A DNA stretch of 64,000 nt from Elusimicrobia bacterium GWB2_63_22 (GCA_001799735.1 MGUA01000027.1:1-64000); one strand, 5' to 3'. Shown: positions 28,393-38,223, counted from the first letter of the stretch. Translations and numbers: made by a program. The notes: generated from the letters alone by a model not told the origin.

Positions 28393-29595
28393 TCAATACT
28401 TGAACTGGCCGCCTTCGTAGATCGTGACTTTCTTGCCGTTCTTCAGCGTGGCGGTCACTTTTTTATCCTCGGTGTTCACCAGGTCCCAGTGCACGGCCGA
28501 CTTGTTGTAGCCGAGCTTTTCCTTCAGGGCGGGGGTGAGCTTGCGGATGTCCCCGGCGTAGGTATCGCTGTAGGAGGAGCCCACGGCTATGTGGGAGTTG
28601 CCGTACTTGCCGCCGTGGTTCTCGTCGAACAGGGTGTCGGCCATGAACTTGTCTATCTTGGAGAAGCGGCGGTCGGTGAGCGAGTACTCGCCCACCTGAC
28701 AGGCGCCGTGGTCGGTGGCCAGCGTGCCGCGCACGAACTTCTCGCTCTTCTCCGCGGTGATCTTCACCGCGCGGCCGCCCTTGAACTCCAGGCGCACGCC
28801 CTCCACGTAGTTGCCGTCCTTGAACGACGGGAAATTGGCGTAATAGACGCCCTTGGTGCCGCGCCAGTCGGGCGAGGTGAACAGCTCGAAGCTGGGGATA
28901 TTGTGGCCGCTGACGCCTATGAAGTTGCGCTTCTCGCCGAACTTCACCTCCAGGTCCATCGACTTCGACTCGGTGCGGATGGTGTCGATGCCGAGCGTGT
29001 TCAGCCACTTCTTGATGCGGCCGCTGTCCCGCTTGATCTCCCCCCACTTCTTGACCGGGTCCTTCTCGTCGAGGTAGCAGGCCTTGGCCACCTGGCGGGC
29101 GTATTCTTTCAGCGAGAGGCCGGCCTGCTTCGCGAGCTCCTCGGTGGGATAGGTGCACAGCGTCCAGCCGGCCAGGCCCTTCTCCTCGTTGGCCACGCGG
29201 ATGCTGCGCAGGTCGTTCCTGGTCAGCGTCGTGTCCATCAGGCTGGCGGCCGGGGCGTCCTTGAGGTGGGTCAGGGAGGCGGGGGCCCTTATGACCATGT
29301 CGCCGTTTATCGAACCCCAGAACTCCTTGTCCCCGGCGAAGAGGAACCGGCGCTGCTCATGGGTGCTGTCGTTGTGCAGGGCCACTTCCATCATCGGCGT
29401 GGGCAGGAACCTCAGGAAGACGTTGAAGCCGCGTTTTACCAGTTTGGCGTAGAGCACCTCGGCCAGGTCCAGGCCGGGCGCGTCGAAGCGCAGCTGTATG
29501 GTGTCGCCCCTCTTGAAGCCCGGGCGGGCCGTGGTAACGCCCCAGATGAGGGCCTCGGCGTAGTTCTCAAGCTGTTTTTTAGAATAGATGGCCAT
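28393..29595 (-). CDS. Aminopeptidase, M29-like family
   Basis: LCTYPTEELAKQAGLSLKEY, GHNIPSFELFTSPDWRGTKGVYYANFPSF, NSHIAVGSSYSDTYAG. Confidence 0.8.
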   Translation of the reverse strand: MAIYSKKQLENYAEALIWGVTTARPGFKRGDTIQLRFDAPGLDLAEVLYAKLVKRGFNVFLRFLPTPMMEVALHNDSTHEQRRFLFAGDKEFWGSINGDMVIRAPASLTHLKDAPAASLMDTTLTRNDLRSIRVANEEKGLAGWTLCTYPTEELAKQAGLSLKEYARQVAKACYLDEKDPVKKWGEIKRDSGRIKKWLNTLGIDTIRTESKSMDLEVKFGEKRNFIGVSGHNIPSFELFTSPDWRGTKGVYYANFPSFKDGNYVEGVRLEFKGGRAVKITAEKSEKFVRGTLATDHGACQVGEYSLTDRRFSKIDKFMADTLFDENHGGKYGNSHIAVGSSYSDTYAGDIRKLTPALKEKLGYNKSAVHWDLVNTEDKKVTATLKNGKKVTIYEGGQFKY

Positions 29596-29680
29596 GTTTT
29601 CCTCCGTGAAAGTCTTAAAGCCGCTGGCTAAATTATATGTAATTTTTTGTACCATATGCGGAGAAGTACAAGGAGGGCAT

Positions 29681-30835
29681 ATGGGCGGCTATCCCGACAG
29701 AAAGAAAATTTTAAAAAGCATCCTGGCCGAACTGCACGCCGGGCTGCCGCTGGAGCAGGCCAAGGAGAAGTTCGAGGCCGAAATAGGGCCGGTAACCTCC
29801 AAAGAGATCTTCGAACTGGAGCAGTCCCTGCTGGAGGACGGCGTGCCGCCGGAGGAGATAAAGAAATTCTGCAACGTGCACGCGCTGCTGTTCGACGGCT
29901 CGCTGGAGAAGAGCATGGAGGACCCGGCCGACCCCAACCACCCGGTGGCGCTGTTCAAGGCCGAGAACGCCGAGATCAAGCGCCGCGTGGAGTCCGCCAA
30001 GGCCCTGCTGCCGGCCCTCAGGGACGGCAAAGGCGCCGACTGGGTGCGAAACATCATAGAGGAGCTGCGCGCCGTAGTGAAACATTACGAGCGCAAGGAG
30101 CAGCTGCTGTTCCCTTACCTTGAAAAGGCGGGCTTCTACGGGCCGTCCAAGGTAATGTGGGGCAAACACGACGAGGTGCGCGGGCTCCTGAAGCGGGCGC
30201 TCGCCGCCGGCGCAGAGGACTTCCCCGCCGCGGCGCAAGCGCTGCTGGAGGAGGTGGACGGCATGATCTTCAAGGAGGAGAGCATCCTCTTCCCGGCCGC
30301 CCTCGAAAAGCTCAAGCCCGCGGACTGGGCCGAGATCTTCCGCGAAAGCGCGCAGGCCGGCTACATCTTCATAGAGCCGCCGGCCGCCGCGGCGGAGGCC
30401 CTGGACATAGCGCAGAACGCCACCTCCCTGGCGGGGGCGCTGGTCACCCTGCCCAGCGGCAACCTGTCGCTGACGGACCTGACCGCGCTGCTCAACGCGC
30501 TGCCGGTGGACCTGACCTTCGTGGACGCGGACGACACCGTGCGCTACTTCTCGGAGGGCGCCGACCGGGTCTTCCTGCGGACCCGCTCCATCATCGGCCG
30601 CAAGGTGCAGAACTGCCACCCGCCGGCCAGCCTGGGCGCGGTAGAAAAGATCCTCGCCGGCTTTAAGGCCGGCACCAAGAGCTCCGAGGAGTTCTGGATA
30701 AACATGAAAGGCCGCGTGATCCACATCCGCTACTTCGCGCTGCGCGACCCGGCGGGCCAGTACCTGGGCTCGCTGGAAGTCACCCAGGACATAACCGGCA
30801 TACAGCAGATCAAAGGCGAAAAAAGGCTGGCTTAA
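29681..30835 (+). CDS. DUF438 / hemerythrin / PAS domain protein
   Basis: AAGGAGGG RBS before ATG 29681; DUF438-like N-terminus, VVKHYERKEQLLFPYLEKAGFYGPSKVMWGKHDEVR hemerythrin motif, PAS C-terminus. Confidence 0.88.
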   Translation: MGGYPDRKKILKSILAELHAGLPLEQAKEKFEAEIGPVTSKEIFELEQSLLEDGVPPEEIKKFCNVHALLFDGSLEKSMEDPADPNHPVALFKAENAEIKRRVESAKALLPALRDGKGADWVRNIIEELRAVVKHYERKEQLLFPYLEKAGFYGPSKVMWGKHDEVRGLLKRALAAGAEDFPAAAQALLEEVDGMIFKEESILFPAALEKLKPADWAEIFRESAQAGYIFIEPPAAAAEALDIAQNATSLAGALVTLPSGNLSLTDLTALLNALPVDLTFVDADDTVRYFSEGADRVFLRTRSIIGRKVQNCHPPASLGAVEKILAGFKAGTKSSEEFWINMKGRVIHIRYFALRDPAGQYLGSLEVTQDITGIQQIKGEKRLA

Positions 30836-30836
30836 T

Positions 30837-31067
30837 ATGGCTCAAAAGACCGCTGACCTCAATAAGACCCTCTACGAACTCACCAAAGAATACCCGGAGC
30901 TGGTGGAAATCCTGTTCGGCCTGGGCTTCATGGGGGTCAAGAACCCCGTGATGCTGGAAACCCACGGCCGACAGATGACCGTGAAGACCGGCTGCGGGCA
31001 CCTGGGCCTCAACCTGGGCAAGGTGGCCTCGGTGCTGCGCGAAGCGGGCTTCGAAGTCATAGAATAG
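30837..31067 (+). CDS. DUF1858 domain protein
   Basis: 76 aa LYELTKEYPELVEILFGLGFMGVKNPVML...VTVKTGCGHLGLNL-like; 1-nt gap after DUF438 gene. Confidence 0.8.
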   Translation: MAQKTADLNKTLYELTKEYPELVEILFGLGFMGVKNPVMLETHGRQMTVKTGCGHLGLNLGKVASVLREAGFEVIE

Positions 31068-31165
31068 CCCCGGCCGAAGGGCCCAGGCCGGCCTGGGAAC
31101 ATTGCCGCCAGAAAGGGGGCCCTTGGCACCTGCTATAGGGGAGCCGTATGCGCTATCCTATAGAC

Positions 31166-32257
31166 ATGATAAAGACCCTTTTCCTGACCGCCGCCTTAGC
31201 CGTGCCCGCCGCAGCCCAGACCGCAGATTTCTCAGCCTTGCAGAACTTCGACGCTTCGCAGCTCCAGGAGATACAGCTCCCCGCCGACAAGAGCTGGGGC
31301 GTGAACTACATACTCAAAGGCATTGTCTCCGTCAGCGAGGCCGGCCCCTTGCTCAACACCGTGGACGGCCGCCTCTTCAGGCTGGACCTGAGCGCCAGGA
31401 AAGCCGCCAAATTCGACGGCAAGACCGTGCTGGTAGAAGCCCAGGCCAAACAGGCCGACGACCTCGCCCTGCTGAAGGTAGTGGAAATTTCGGAGTACGA
31501 GCCCAAGGCCGGCGAAGTGGTGCCCGCCCCGTACCAGCCCCGCCGCCGCACCGCCACCCTGCTGGAGAACAAGGACGGCCGCATGGTGATGGGCAACGTC
31601 CGCATGTCCAGTTCCGAGGTCCCCGCCGTAAATTCCTACGAGTGGACCACCATGACGATCAAGCCGGAGCTGATCAAGAACATCTACCTCATCAAGAAGC
31701 CTTTCAAGCCGGAAGTCGTAGCCGCGCATTCCTTCTTCGTCTTCACCTTCGAGAAGGGAGGCCTTAAGGACGCGCAGGGCAATGAACCCATGGCGCTGGC
31801 CCTGAGCATAGAGGGCAAGACCCGCGTGGGGCAGAGCTTCTCCCCGCTTACCGGCCTCAAGAACAGCTTCGGCATCAACTGGTCCCTCTCTACCTGGGAA
31901 GAATACGCCGCCCGCACCATCCACGAAGAGAAGGGCCACCTGGTGCCCTACCCGGTGCTGCTCTCCCACGCCGAAAAGGCCGCCCTGCTGCGCGAGTCCA
32001 TGACGCAGGCCGCCGTGGACCGCGAAGGCGAGTTCTACCACACTGTCAAGAACAACTGCACCAATAACCTGCTCATCCTGCTAAACCGCGTGCTGCCGCA
32101 GGACAAACAGATAAAGCTGTGGACCATCCCCTACATGGTCTACAATGTAAAGGCCACCATGCCGCTGATGGTGATCAGCAACCTGCAGAAGAAGGGCATA
32201 CTCGGCGCCGAGTTCACCGACATCAACGCCGCCACCCTCAACACCAGGCTGCCCTGA
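31166..32257 (+). CDS. Secreted protein with DUF4105-like C-terminal region
   Basis: Signal peptide MIKTLFLTAALAVPAAAQ; YHTVKNNCTNNLLILLNRVLP motif. Confidence 0.6.
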   Translation: MIKTLFLTAALAVPAAAQTADFSALQNFDASQLQEIQLPADKSWGVNYILKGIVSVSEAGPLLNTVDGRLFRLDLSARKAAKFDGKTVLVEAQAKQADDLALLKVVEISEYEPKAGEVVPAPYQPRRRTATLLENKDGRMVMGNVRMSSSEVPAVNSYEWTTMTIKPELIKNIYLIKKPFKPEVVAAHSFFVFTFEKGGLKDAQGNEPMALALSIEGKTRVGQSFSPLTGLKNSFGINWSLSTWEEYAARTIHEEKGHLVPYPVLLSHAEKAALLRESMTQAAVDREGEFYHTVKNNCTNNLLILLNRVLPQDKQIKLWTIPYMVYNVKATMPLMVISNLQKKGILGAEFTDINAATLNTRLP

Positions 32258-32267
32258 CCGCCACCCC

Positions 32268-32310
32268 AAAAAAAGAAAAGGCCCGGGAAACCGGGCCTTT
32301 TTCTTTTTCA
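32268..32310 (+). terminator. Rho-independent terminator
   Basis: AAAAGGCCCGGGAAACCGGGCCTTTTTCTTTTTC. Confidence 0.85.
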
Positions 32311-32320
32311 GGGCGCGTCC

Positions 32321-34963
32321 TTACAGCTTGACGCGCTTGTCTATGACCTTGCGGATCTTGCCGGTGCGCAGCACGCGCTCTATGGAGCCGGGCTTGAGCA
32401 CCTCTATCTCCGGCTTGTCCAGCCACTTCATGCGCACGCTCTCGTGCAGGTCCTCGCAATGCTTCTCTATGGCGCGCCACAGCAGGTCGCCCAGCTCGCC
32501 CGCGCGGGCCAGCGCCGCCGGGTCCTTAACCTCCACGCGGAGTTTCAGTGTGTCGCGGTGGCCTTTCTTGTCTATCACCGCCTGGAAGTTGAAAGTCAGG
32601 TCCGGCACCCGGCCCAGCGCCTCCTGCAGATCGTTGACGAACAGGTGAGCCCCGCCCACGTGGATGCGGTCGTCGCAGCGGCCCAGGATCTCGAACAGCT
32701 TTTCTTTGCGGCCGCAGGCGCAGGGCTTCAGCACCCAGCGGCCCAGGTCGCCCACGCGGTAGCGGATGATGGGCATGTGTTTCTTGGAAAGCCCGGTCAC
32801 CACCAGCTCCCCCACCTCGCCGGGACTCACCGGCTTAAGGGTATCCTGGTCCACGAACTCTATGAACTGGCTGTGGGCGAACAGGTGGTGCTCCCCCTTC
32901 ACGCAGGCCGGGCACTGGAAGCCGATCACGCCGGCGTCGGCCGTGGCGTAGCCGCCGGAGCGCACGTCCACCCCGGGAAAAACGGACTTGAAGAACTTCA
33001 CCATCTCGTCGCCCACGTACTCGCCGCCGTAGAAGATCTTCTTGATAGCCAGCCGGTGTTTGCCCTTATTGGCTTTAACGTACTCCGCCAGCTTCACCAG
33101 GAAGGACGGCAGGCCTATCACGGCCGTCACCTGGAAATCCTCCAGGTAACCCGCGATGTTTTCCAGCGGCAGGTTGCTGCCCACCGGCACCGAGATGGCC
33201 TTGGTGTAGGCTATCGCTTTCTCTACTGAAAGCCAGCTGGACCAGAGGTTGCCGGCGATGAAGAGGTTGGCGATGGTGTCCTTCTCGTTAAGGCCGGCAG
33301 CCTCGTACGTGAAGGCCAGCATCCGGCAGGTATGGTCGTACTCGTGCTGGTCGTAAAAAACGTATTTCGGCTGGCCGGTGGAGCCGCCGCTGGCGAAGAA
33401 GATGCCGCGCTGCACCTTGGAGGTCAGCAGGTCGGAGCTGTCGGGCGGGGTGTTCTCCAGCACGTGGTGTTTCTCCAGGAACGGCACCTTCTGGAAATCC
33501 TCCAGCGACACAATGCGAGGCACGCCTTTAAAATGCCGGCCGTAGAAAGGGCTGCGCTTGCGGGCGTGGTCCACCAGTTCGCTCAGGCGGTCCAGTTGGG
33601 AGGGCTTCTCTTCTATCGGCACCCAGTTCACCAGCGACATCATCGGGTAGATGCCGTCGTGCGGCGAGCCGTTGGCTTCCTCGAGCATCTTGCCGAGCTT
33701 CACCACCCGGGCTATCCCGACGGGGCCCAGCGTTTCCAGCACTTTCTTGCGCTCTATGGAGCCGCCCACGCCCACGGTCTGGATATAGCCGCGCATCGGC
33801 ATCAGCAGGTCCCGGACGGCCTCTATGCTTTCCACGGTCTTGACGTAGAGCACGCGGTTGAGGGGCGAGACCCGGTACACCGGGTCCTTCTCATAGATCA
33901 CCGTCCAATCGGTTTTCGGCGCGGAACTTTCGTAAGCGGCGGCGCCCAGCGCCATGTCCACGCGGGCCAGCTGACGGGCCCTGTTTATCTCCACCTTTTC
34001 GTCGGGGGAAAGCTTGCCCTGCGGCAGCTCGGCCGCCAGGTCGGAGAAATGTTTCTTTGAATATTTGAGGAAATCCGAGGCCAGCGCCTTATGCTTTTTG
34101 GCCGGCGCGATAATATAGAGAGTATGCAGCGACGAGCAGGCCGCCTGGTCCCACAGCGAGGCGTCCACGGCCGCGCGGCGGGCCACGTTGTCCATGCCCT
34201 CGTACTCTATGCAGCTGTCGAACACCACGCCCACGCTGGTCTTGGGGCCGAAACCCTCCACGCGCACGTCGATAGGCGCGATCCTGCGGTAGCTCTGCAC
34301 CGCGTCGTAGCCGCCCCAGACGAACACGGCGTTGACGTGCTTCAGCGCGGCCTCCTCCAACCCCTGGCTGCCGCCCTTCCAGCTGACGATGGCGGCGGAC
34401 TTGGCCAGCACGCCCTTCTCGTCCACTTCGTTGAGGGCGTCCATGAAAAGGTTAATAAAGTTGGACCCGCCCGAGGCGAGCTTCACTATATTTACGTTCT
34501 TGGTCAGGAAGCCGATCACCATGGAGTCCAGGATGCCCAGGAACACGTTGCCGGCACCTACGTGCAGCACCACGCCCTTGGGCAGCGCGCGCACCAGGCC
34601 GGAGTAGCCGCGGCGCTCTACCGGGGCCTCCAGCGCGTAGGGGATGAACAGCTCCATGTTCATGCGCTTGATAAGCGTCTGTTTTTCAAGGATCTCGGGG
34701 ATGACGTCCAGGCTCTTCTCTATGACCGGCCCGGAGAAAGTGATGTGTTCCTTAAGGTGGGCGAGCGCGGCCTTGCGGTATTTCCCGCCCTTGTCGAACA
34801 GCCGGCCGGCCCTGGCCAGCGTGTCGGCGATGTAGTCGCGCGATACCCCGCGCAGCAGCCCCCTGGCCGCCTGGGCCTGCAGGCCGAGCCGTTCCAGTTC
34901 GGCGGGCGTCCAGGCCGTCTTATCCAGGGCTTTCCCGAAAAGGTAGGTGTTGTGTATCTTCAT
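32321..34963 (-). CDS. LuxC acyl-CoA reductase fused to PaaK/F390-synthetase-like adenylate-forming domain
   Basis: 880 aa from ATG 34963. N-half LHVGAGNVFLGILDSMVIGFLTKNVNIVKLASG...SWKGG...GFGPKTSVGVVFD (LuxC-like); C-half FFASGGSTGQPKYVFYD...RYRVGDLGRW...ILGRCDDRIHVGGAHLFVNDLQEAL (PaaK-like). Confidence 0.88.
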   Translation of the reverse strand: MKIHNTYLFGKALDKTAWTPAELERLGLQAQAARGLLRGVSRDYIADTLARAGRLFDKGGKYRKAALAHLKEHITFSGPVIEKSLDVIPEILEKQTLIKRMNMELFIPYALEAPVERRGYSGLVRALPKGVVLHVGAGNVFLGILDSMVIGFLTKNVNIVKLASGGSNFINLFMDALNEVDEKGVLAKSAAIVSWKGGSQGLEEAALKHVNAVFVWGGYDAVQSYRRIAPIDVRVEGFGPKTSVGVVFDSCIEYEGMDNVARRAAVDASLWDQAACSSLHTLYIIAPAKKHKALASDFLKYSKKHFSDLAAELPQGKLSPDEKVEINRARQLARVDMALGAAAYESSAPKTDWTVIYEKDPVYRVSPLNRVLYVKTVESIEAVRDLLMPMRGYIQTVGVGGSIERKKVLETLGPVGIARVVKLGKMLEEANGSPHDGIYPMMSLVNWVPIEEKPSQLDRLSELVDHARKRSPFYGRHFKGVPRIVSLEDFQKVPFLEKHHVLENTPPDSSDLLTSKVQRGIFFASGGSTGQPKYVFYDQHEYDHTCRMLAFTYEAAGLNEKDTIANLFIAGNLWSSWLSVEKAIAYTKAISVPVGSNLPLENIAGYLEDFQVTAVIGLPSFLVKLAEYVKANKGKHRLAIKKIFYGGEYVGDEMVKFFKSVFPGVDVRSGGYATADAGVIGFQCPACVKGEHHLFAHSQFIEFVDQDTLKPVSPGEVGELVVTGLSKKHMPIIRYRVGDLGRWVLKPCACGRKEKLFEILGRCDDRIHVGGAHLFVNDLQEALGRVPDLTFNFQAVIDKKGHRDTLKLRVEVKDPAALARAGELGDLLWRAIEKHCEDLHESVRMKWLDKPEIEVLKPGSIERVLRTGKIRKVIDKRVKL

Positions 34964-36129
34964 AGCATCGTAGCGGCGGAGATGGCGCAGCCCTTTAATT
35001 TCTTCACGCCGGCGCGGCCGTGTATCTCCAGCAGCGGGCCGGGCAGGCCGCAGGCGCACTTCGGCCGCACCAGCCCGAAATCCGAGGACAGCACCGACAG
35101 CGACGGGTAGCTGGTGAGGTAAGGGGTGATGAACTGCAGCAGGCCGACCTTGTTGAAGCCCAGCGGCTCCAGCGTGCCGGGGTCGCGGGCGATGACGCGG
35201 CCGTAGTTGGGGATGTGGAAATTGCCCAGGCGGCAGTCCACGTAGGGCACGCCGTGCTCCACCATGCCGAACAGGTCGCGCACGTTGGCCACCGGGACAC
35301 CGAGGTTGTCGGCGAGGATCTTGCGGTAGACCTTCTTGTCCACGGCCTCGTCGGCCAGCGTTTTCCACCCGCCGCCGGTGACCACGCTGCTACCTGGATT
35401 CAGTTTAGGATAGCGGCCGTGCCGTTTTTTAAATTCTTCGGTCAGTTTCAGAGCGAAGGCCGGAAAACCGACCAGCCGCACCAGCGAGCCGGCGGCTTCG
35501 AAGCGCGCCATGGCGTCCACGGCGCCGTCGAGGTCGAAATAAAAATCTTTCTTTTCTTTGCTCCAGCGGAAGGTGTAGAAGATCTCGCCTTTTTTAGTGA
35601 AGCCGCTGAGCAGCTTGTCGGTCCAAGCGGTGCCGAGGTCTTTGGCGACTTCCGGATCGTAGGTAAAGCAGATATAGTCGTGCGCCCGCGCCAGGTCCGT
35701 CAGGCCCAGGCCCTCGAAGACCCGCCAGGCCATGCGCCGCACGCGCATCAGCGAGCCTTTATCCAGCTGCATGCGGGAGCGCTGCCCCGAAGTGCCGCTG
35801 GACTTCAGCTCCAGCACTATCTTCGAATACGGCAGCGTGGTAAGGTCGCGCTCCTTCAGCGCGGCCACAAAAACATACGGGATCTTAGGCACATCGTTCT
35901 CGGTCTTCACCGAGGCGGGGCAAAAGCCTTCGGCCTTGTAGAGCGCCTTAAGCACGCTTGCGTTCCCGCCCTGGAAGTCCAGCGCGGCGCGCATGGCGGC
36001 CAGGAAGGCGCGCGAGGTTTTCGGAGAATACTCGAAAGCCGGCGTTTCGAACAGCGCGTCGAGGGCGCTTCGGCTCTTGAGCGGCTGGTGGAAGGGCGGC
36101 AGCTTGTCCTCTACGGAAAGATCGGCCAT
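34960..36129 (-). CDS. LuxE acyl-protein synthetase family protein
   Basis: MADLSVEDKLPPFHQPLKSRS...LELKSSGTSGQRSRMQLD...DLFGMVEHGVPYVDCRLGNFHIPNYGRVIARDPGTLEPL; 4-bp ATGA overlap with the LuxC-PaaK start. Confidence 0.88.
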   Translation of the reverse strand: MADLSVEDKLPPFHQPLKSRSALDALFETPAFEYSPKTSRAFLAAMRAALDFQGGNASVLKALYKAEGFCPASVKTENDVPKIPYVFVAALKERDLTTLPYSKIVLELKSSGTSGQRSRMQLDKGSLMRVRRMAWRVFEGLGLTDLARAHDYICFTYDPEVAKDLGTAWTDKLLSGFTKKGEIFYTFRWSKEKKDFYFDLDGAVDAMARFEAAGSLVRLVGFPAFALKLTEEFKKRHGRYPKLNPGSSVVTGGGWKTLADEAVDKKVYRKILADNLGVPVANVRDLFGMVEHGVPYVDCRLGNFHIPNYGRVIARDPGTLEPLGFNKVGLLQFITPYLTSYPSLSVLSSDFGLVRPKCACGLPGPLLEIHGRAGVKKLKGCAISAATML

Positions 36130-36136
36130 GTAGTTC

Positions 36137-37333
36137 CTATTTCTGCTCGGTCTCGAATACCAGTTCGATGTAGTTCTCACGCCAGAGCTTCAGGTATTCC
36201 TTCAGGAAGTTCCGGTACAGCGAGATGATCTTGACGTTGCGGAAGTCCAGGATGTCGAAGGTCCTGGAGAAGACCACGCAGTCGTAACGCTTGTCCTCCA
36301 TGCGCTTGGCGCACGGGAAATAGGCGCTGGGGATAAAGCGCGCGTCCAGCGCGTCGCGCTGGATGGCCGGGGAGTAGGCGTCTATTATCACCTCCACGTA
36401 GGCCATGTCCATCTGGCTGACCTTCTGCGCTATGCTTTCAAGCACCACGGCGAAGCTTTTTTCATTGGTGACGCCGCCCACGACCACGCTGTACTTGTCC
36501 TTCTGGTTGAAGGTCAGGTACACCTCGGTGCCCTGGTCCGGCGTGATCAGGATCAGGTTGGGCTCATGGAAGGGCATGAAGATGCGCTCGAAGAAGCTGT
36601 TGCTCTTCGTCTTCTTCCAGCGGTTCTTGATGAACTCCGGAGCGGTGATCATCTCGAAGTTGAGCAGCGGGATCTTGCTCTTGTGCTCGCTGTACTCCCC
36701 CTTCACGTCCTTTACCTGCGCCGCTTCCAGCTTGATCTGCTTGCGGACTATCTCGTAGAACGGCGCGATCTCCGGGATCACGACCGGCGTCTGCCGGCGG
36801 CGGCCCAGGGCCTTCTCCGTAAAATAGCCGGTCAGGCAGTGCGTCTCGTTATACTGCAGCCGGTTGGAATTGGGGAAGATGCCCAGCTTTATGAAGCCCA
36901 GGCTTTCGGTCAGCTTCTGCGGGGCGTAATTGGCGGTACGGGTGGTGGCGTAGACTATGTCGACGAGGTCCTTGGTCTCGGTAATGTCGTCGAGCACCAG
37001 TTTCATCATCGTGAAAGCCAGGTCGTGCTTGCGGAACTCCTGGCTGACCACGGCGCCGAAGGCCTTGGAGTTGCGGTAGAACAGGTCCAGGGCGTACACC
37101 AGGCTGCCTATCACGCGGCCCTCGCATTCGGCCACCAGCCAGTAGTACTCGTTGTCCTCTATGGCGCGGCGCATCTTCTCCTTGTCCGTCACTATCGGAA
37201 TGGAGTAGTTGCCGCCGTAAACCTCGGCGTAGAGCATCTGGATGCGGCGCATGTCCGGGGTCTTGGCCAGCCGGATGATGATATCCGGCTTGCCTTCGGT
37301 TTTAATTATCTTTTCTATTTTTTTGAGCGCCAT
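36137..37333 (-). CDS. GNAT-family acetyltransferase-like protein
   Basis: N-terminal GNAT-like fold: RRAIEDNEYYWLVAECEGRVIGSLVYALDLFYRNSKAFGAVVSQEFRKHDLAFTMM; 7-nt gap to LuxE. Confidence 0.78.
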   Translation of the reverse strand: MALKKIEKIIKTEGKPDIIIRLAKTPDMRRIQMLYAEVYGGNYSIPIVTDKEKMRRAIEDNEYYWLVAECEGRVIGSLVYALDLFYRNSKAFGAVVSQEFRKHDLAFTMMKLVLDDITETKDLVDIVYATTRTANYAPQKLTESLGFIKLGIFPNSNRLQYNETHCLTGYFTEKALGRRRQTPVVIPEIAPFYEIVRKQIKLEAAQVKDVKGEYSEHKSKIPLLNFEMITAPEFIKNRWKKTKSNSFFERIFMPFHEPNLILITPDQGTEVYLTFNQKDKYSVVVGGVTNEKSFAVVLESIAQKVSQMDMAYVEVIIDAYSPAIQRDALDARFIPSAYFPCAKRMEDKRYDCVVFSRTFDILDFRNVKIISLYRNFLKEYLKLWRENYIELVFETEQK

Positions 37334-37399
37334 ATAATATAATATAGTAAAAATCGGCCTCTTTTGATAATGACCGATATCAGCAATCCGGCGAAAACG

Positions 37400-38176
37400 A
37401 TGAAAACAAACAAACTGCTACTGCTCCTGGCCGCCCTCCCCGCCTTCTGGGGCTGCGCCTCGTTCAACCACGGCGACATCCTGGTGGAGCGCTCGGCCGC
37501 CAAGGCCATGCTGGAGGACGCCTCCATCAGGCCCTTCTCCGAGGTAAAGCTTTCCTGGAAGAACTTCCCCTACCGCTCGGCCAGCGACCTGATAGGCGAG
37601 GGGTCCGTCTCCCGCCCCAAGAAGCCGAAGACCGTCCCGGCGCCCCCGGAGGACTCGGCGGACCTAACCCGCCAGGCCAGGGAGGTCTTCGCGAAGGCCG
37701 GCCTTTACGACAGCCAGAAAGGCTATGGCACGCTCACGCTGGAGATGACCACCTTCGGCCGCTGGACCTACAGGGAGCTGCTGCGCTCCTACCTGGTAGA
37801 CACCAGCTTCATTTTCATCATCCCCTCCGCCCTGCGGGTCAATTATTTCCTGACCGCGGATTTCCAGACCTCTACCGGCACGGCGCGCGTAGAGACCGAG
37901 GCCACCAACAAGACCACCTTCCACCTGCTGCTGGCCCCGCTCTACCCTTTCACCGCCCCTGGCGGCAGGGAGAATAAGCTGCTCAAACAGATGCTGTGGC
38001 GTTCGGCCACCGACGTTTACACAAAGCTGAAGGCCGCGGGGCAGGCCGTACCCGGCGCCGTTCCGGCCGCGCCTGTTGTCCCCGGGGCGGCCGCGCCGGC
38101 GCAGGAAGAGGACCCCGTCCTGGTGCCCCCCGACGAGCCGGCCCGCGACTGGAGAGAAGAGCCGCAGGACGACTGA
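37400..38176 (+). CDS. Hypothetical lipoprotein
   Basis: MKTNKLLLLLAALPAFWGCASF lipobox. Confidence 0.6.
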   Translation: MKTNKLLLLLAALPAFWGCASFNHGDILVERSAAKAMLEDASIRPFSEVKLSWKNFPYRSASDLIGEGSVSRPKKPKTVPAPPEDSADLTRQAREVFAKAGLYDSQKGYGTLTLEMTTFGRWTYRELLRSYLVDTSFIFIIPSALRVNYFLTADFQTSTGTARVETEATNKTTFHLLLAPLYPFTAPGGRENKLLKQMLWRSATDVYTKLKAAGQAVPGAVPAAPVVPGAAAPAQEEDPVLVPPDEPARDWREEPQDD

Positions 38177-38195
38177 GCCCCGCGCGCCAAAAGAA

Positions 38196-38223
38196 AAAGC
38201 CCCGCAGGAGCGGGGCTTTTTCT
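38196..38223 (+). terminator. Rho-independent terminator
   Basis: AAAAAGCCCCGCAGGAGCGGGGCTTTTTCTT. Confidence 0.85.

Noticed and set aside
34964-35368. N-terminal extension of the LuxC-PaaK ORF in the track (1015 aa)
   Set aside because: The extension is out-of-frame LuxE coding sequence; ATG 34963 with ATGA overlap gives the natural LuxC start.
32321-37333. Full bioluminescence (luxCDABE) operon
   Set aside because: No luxA, luxB or luxD homologs in the window; only LuxE- and LuxC-like genes, so light production is not supported.
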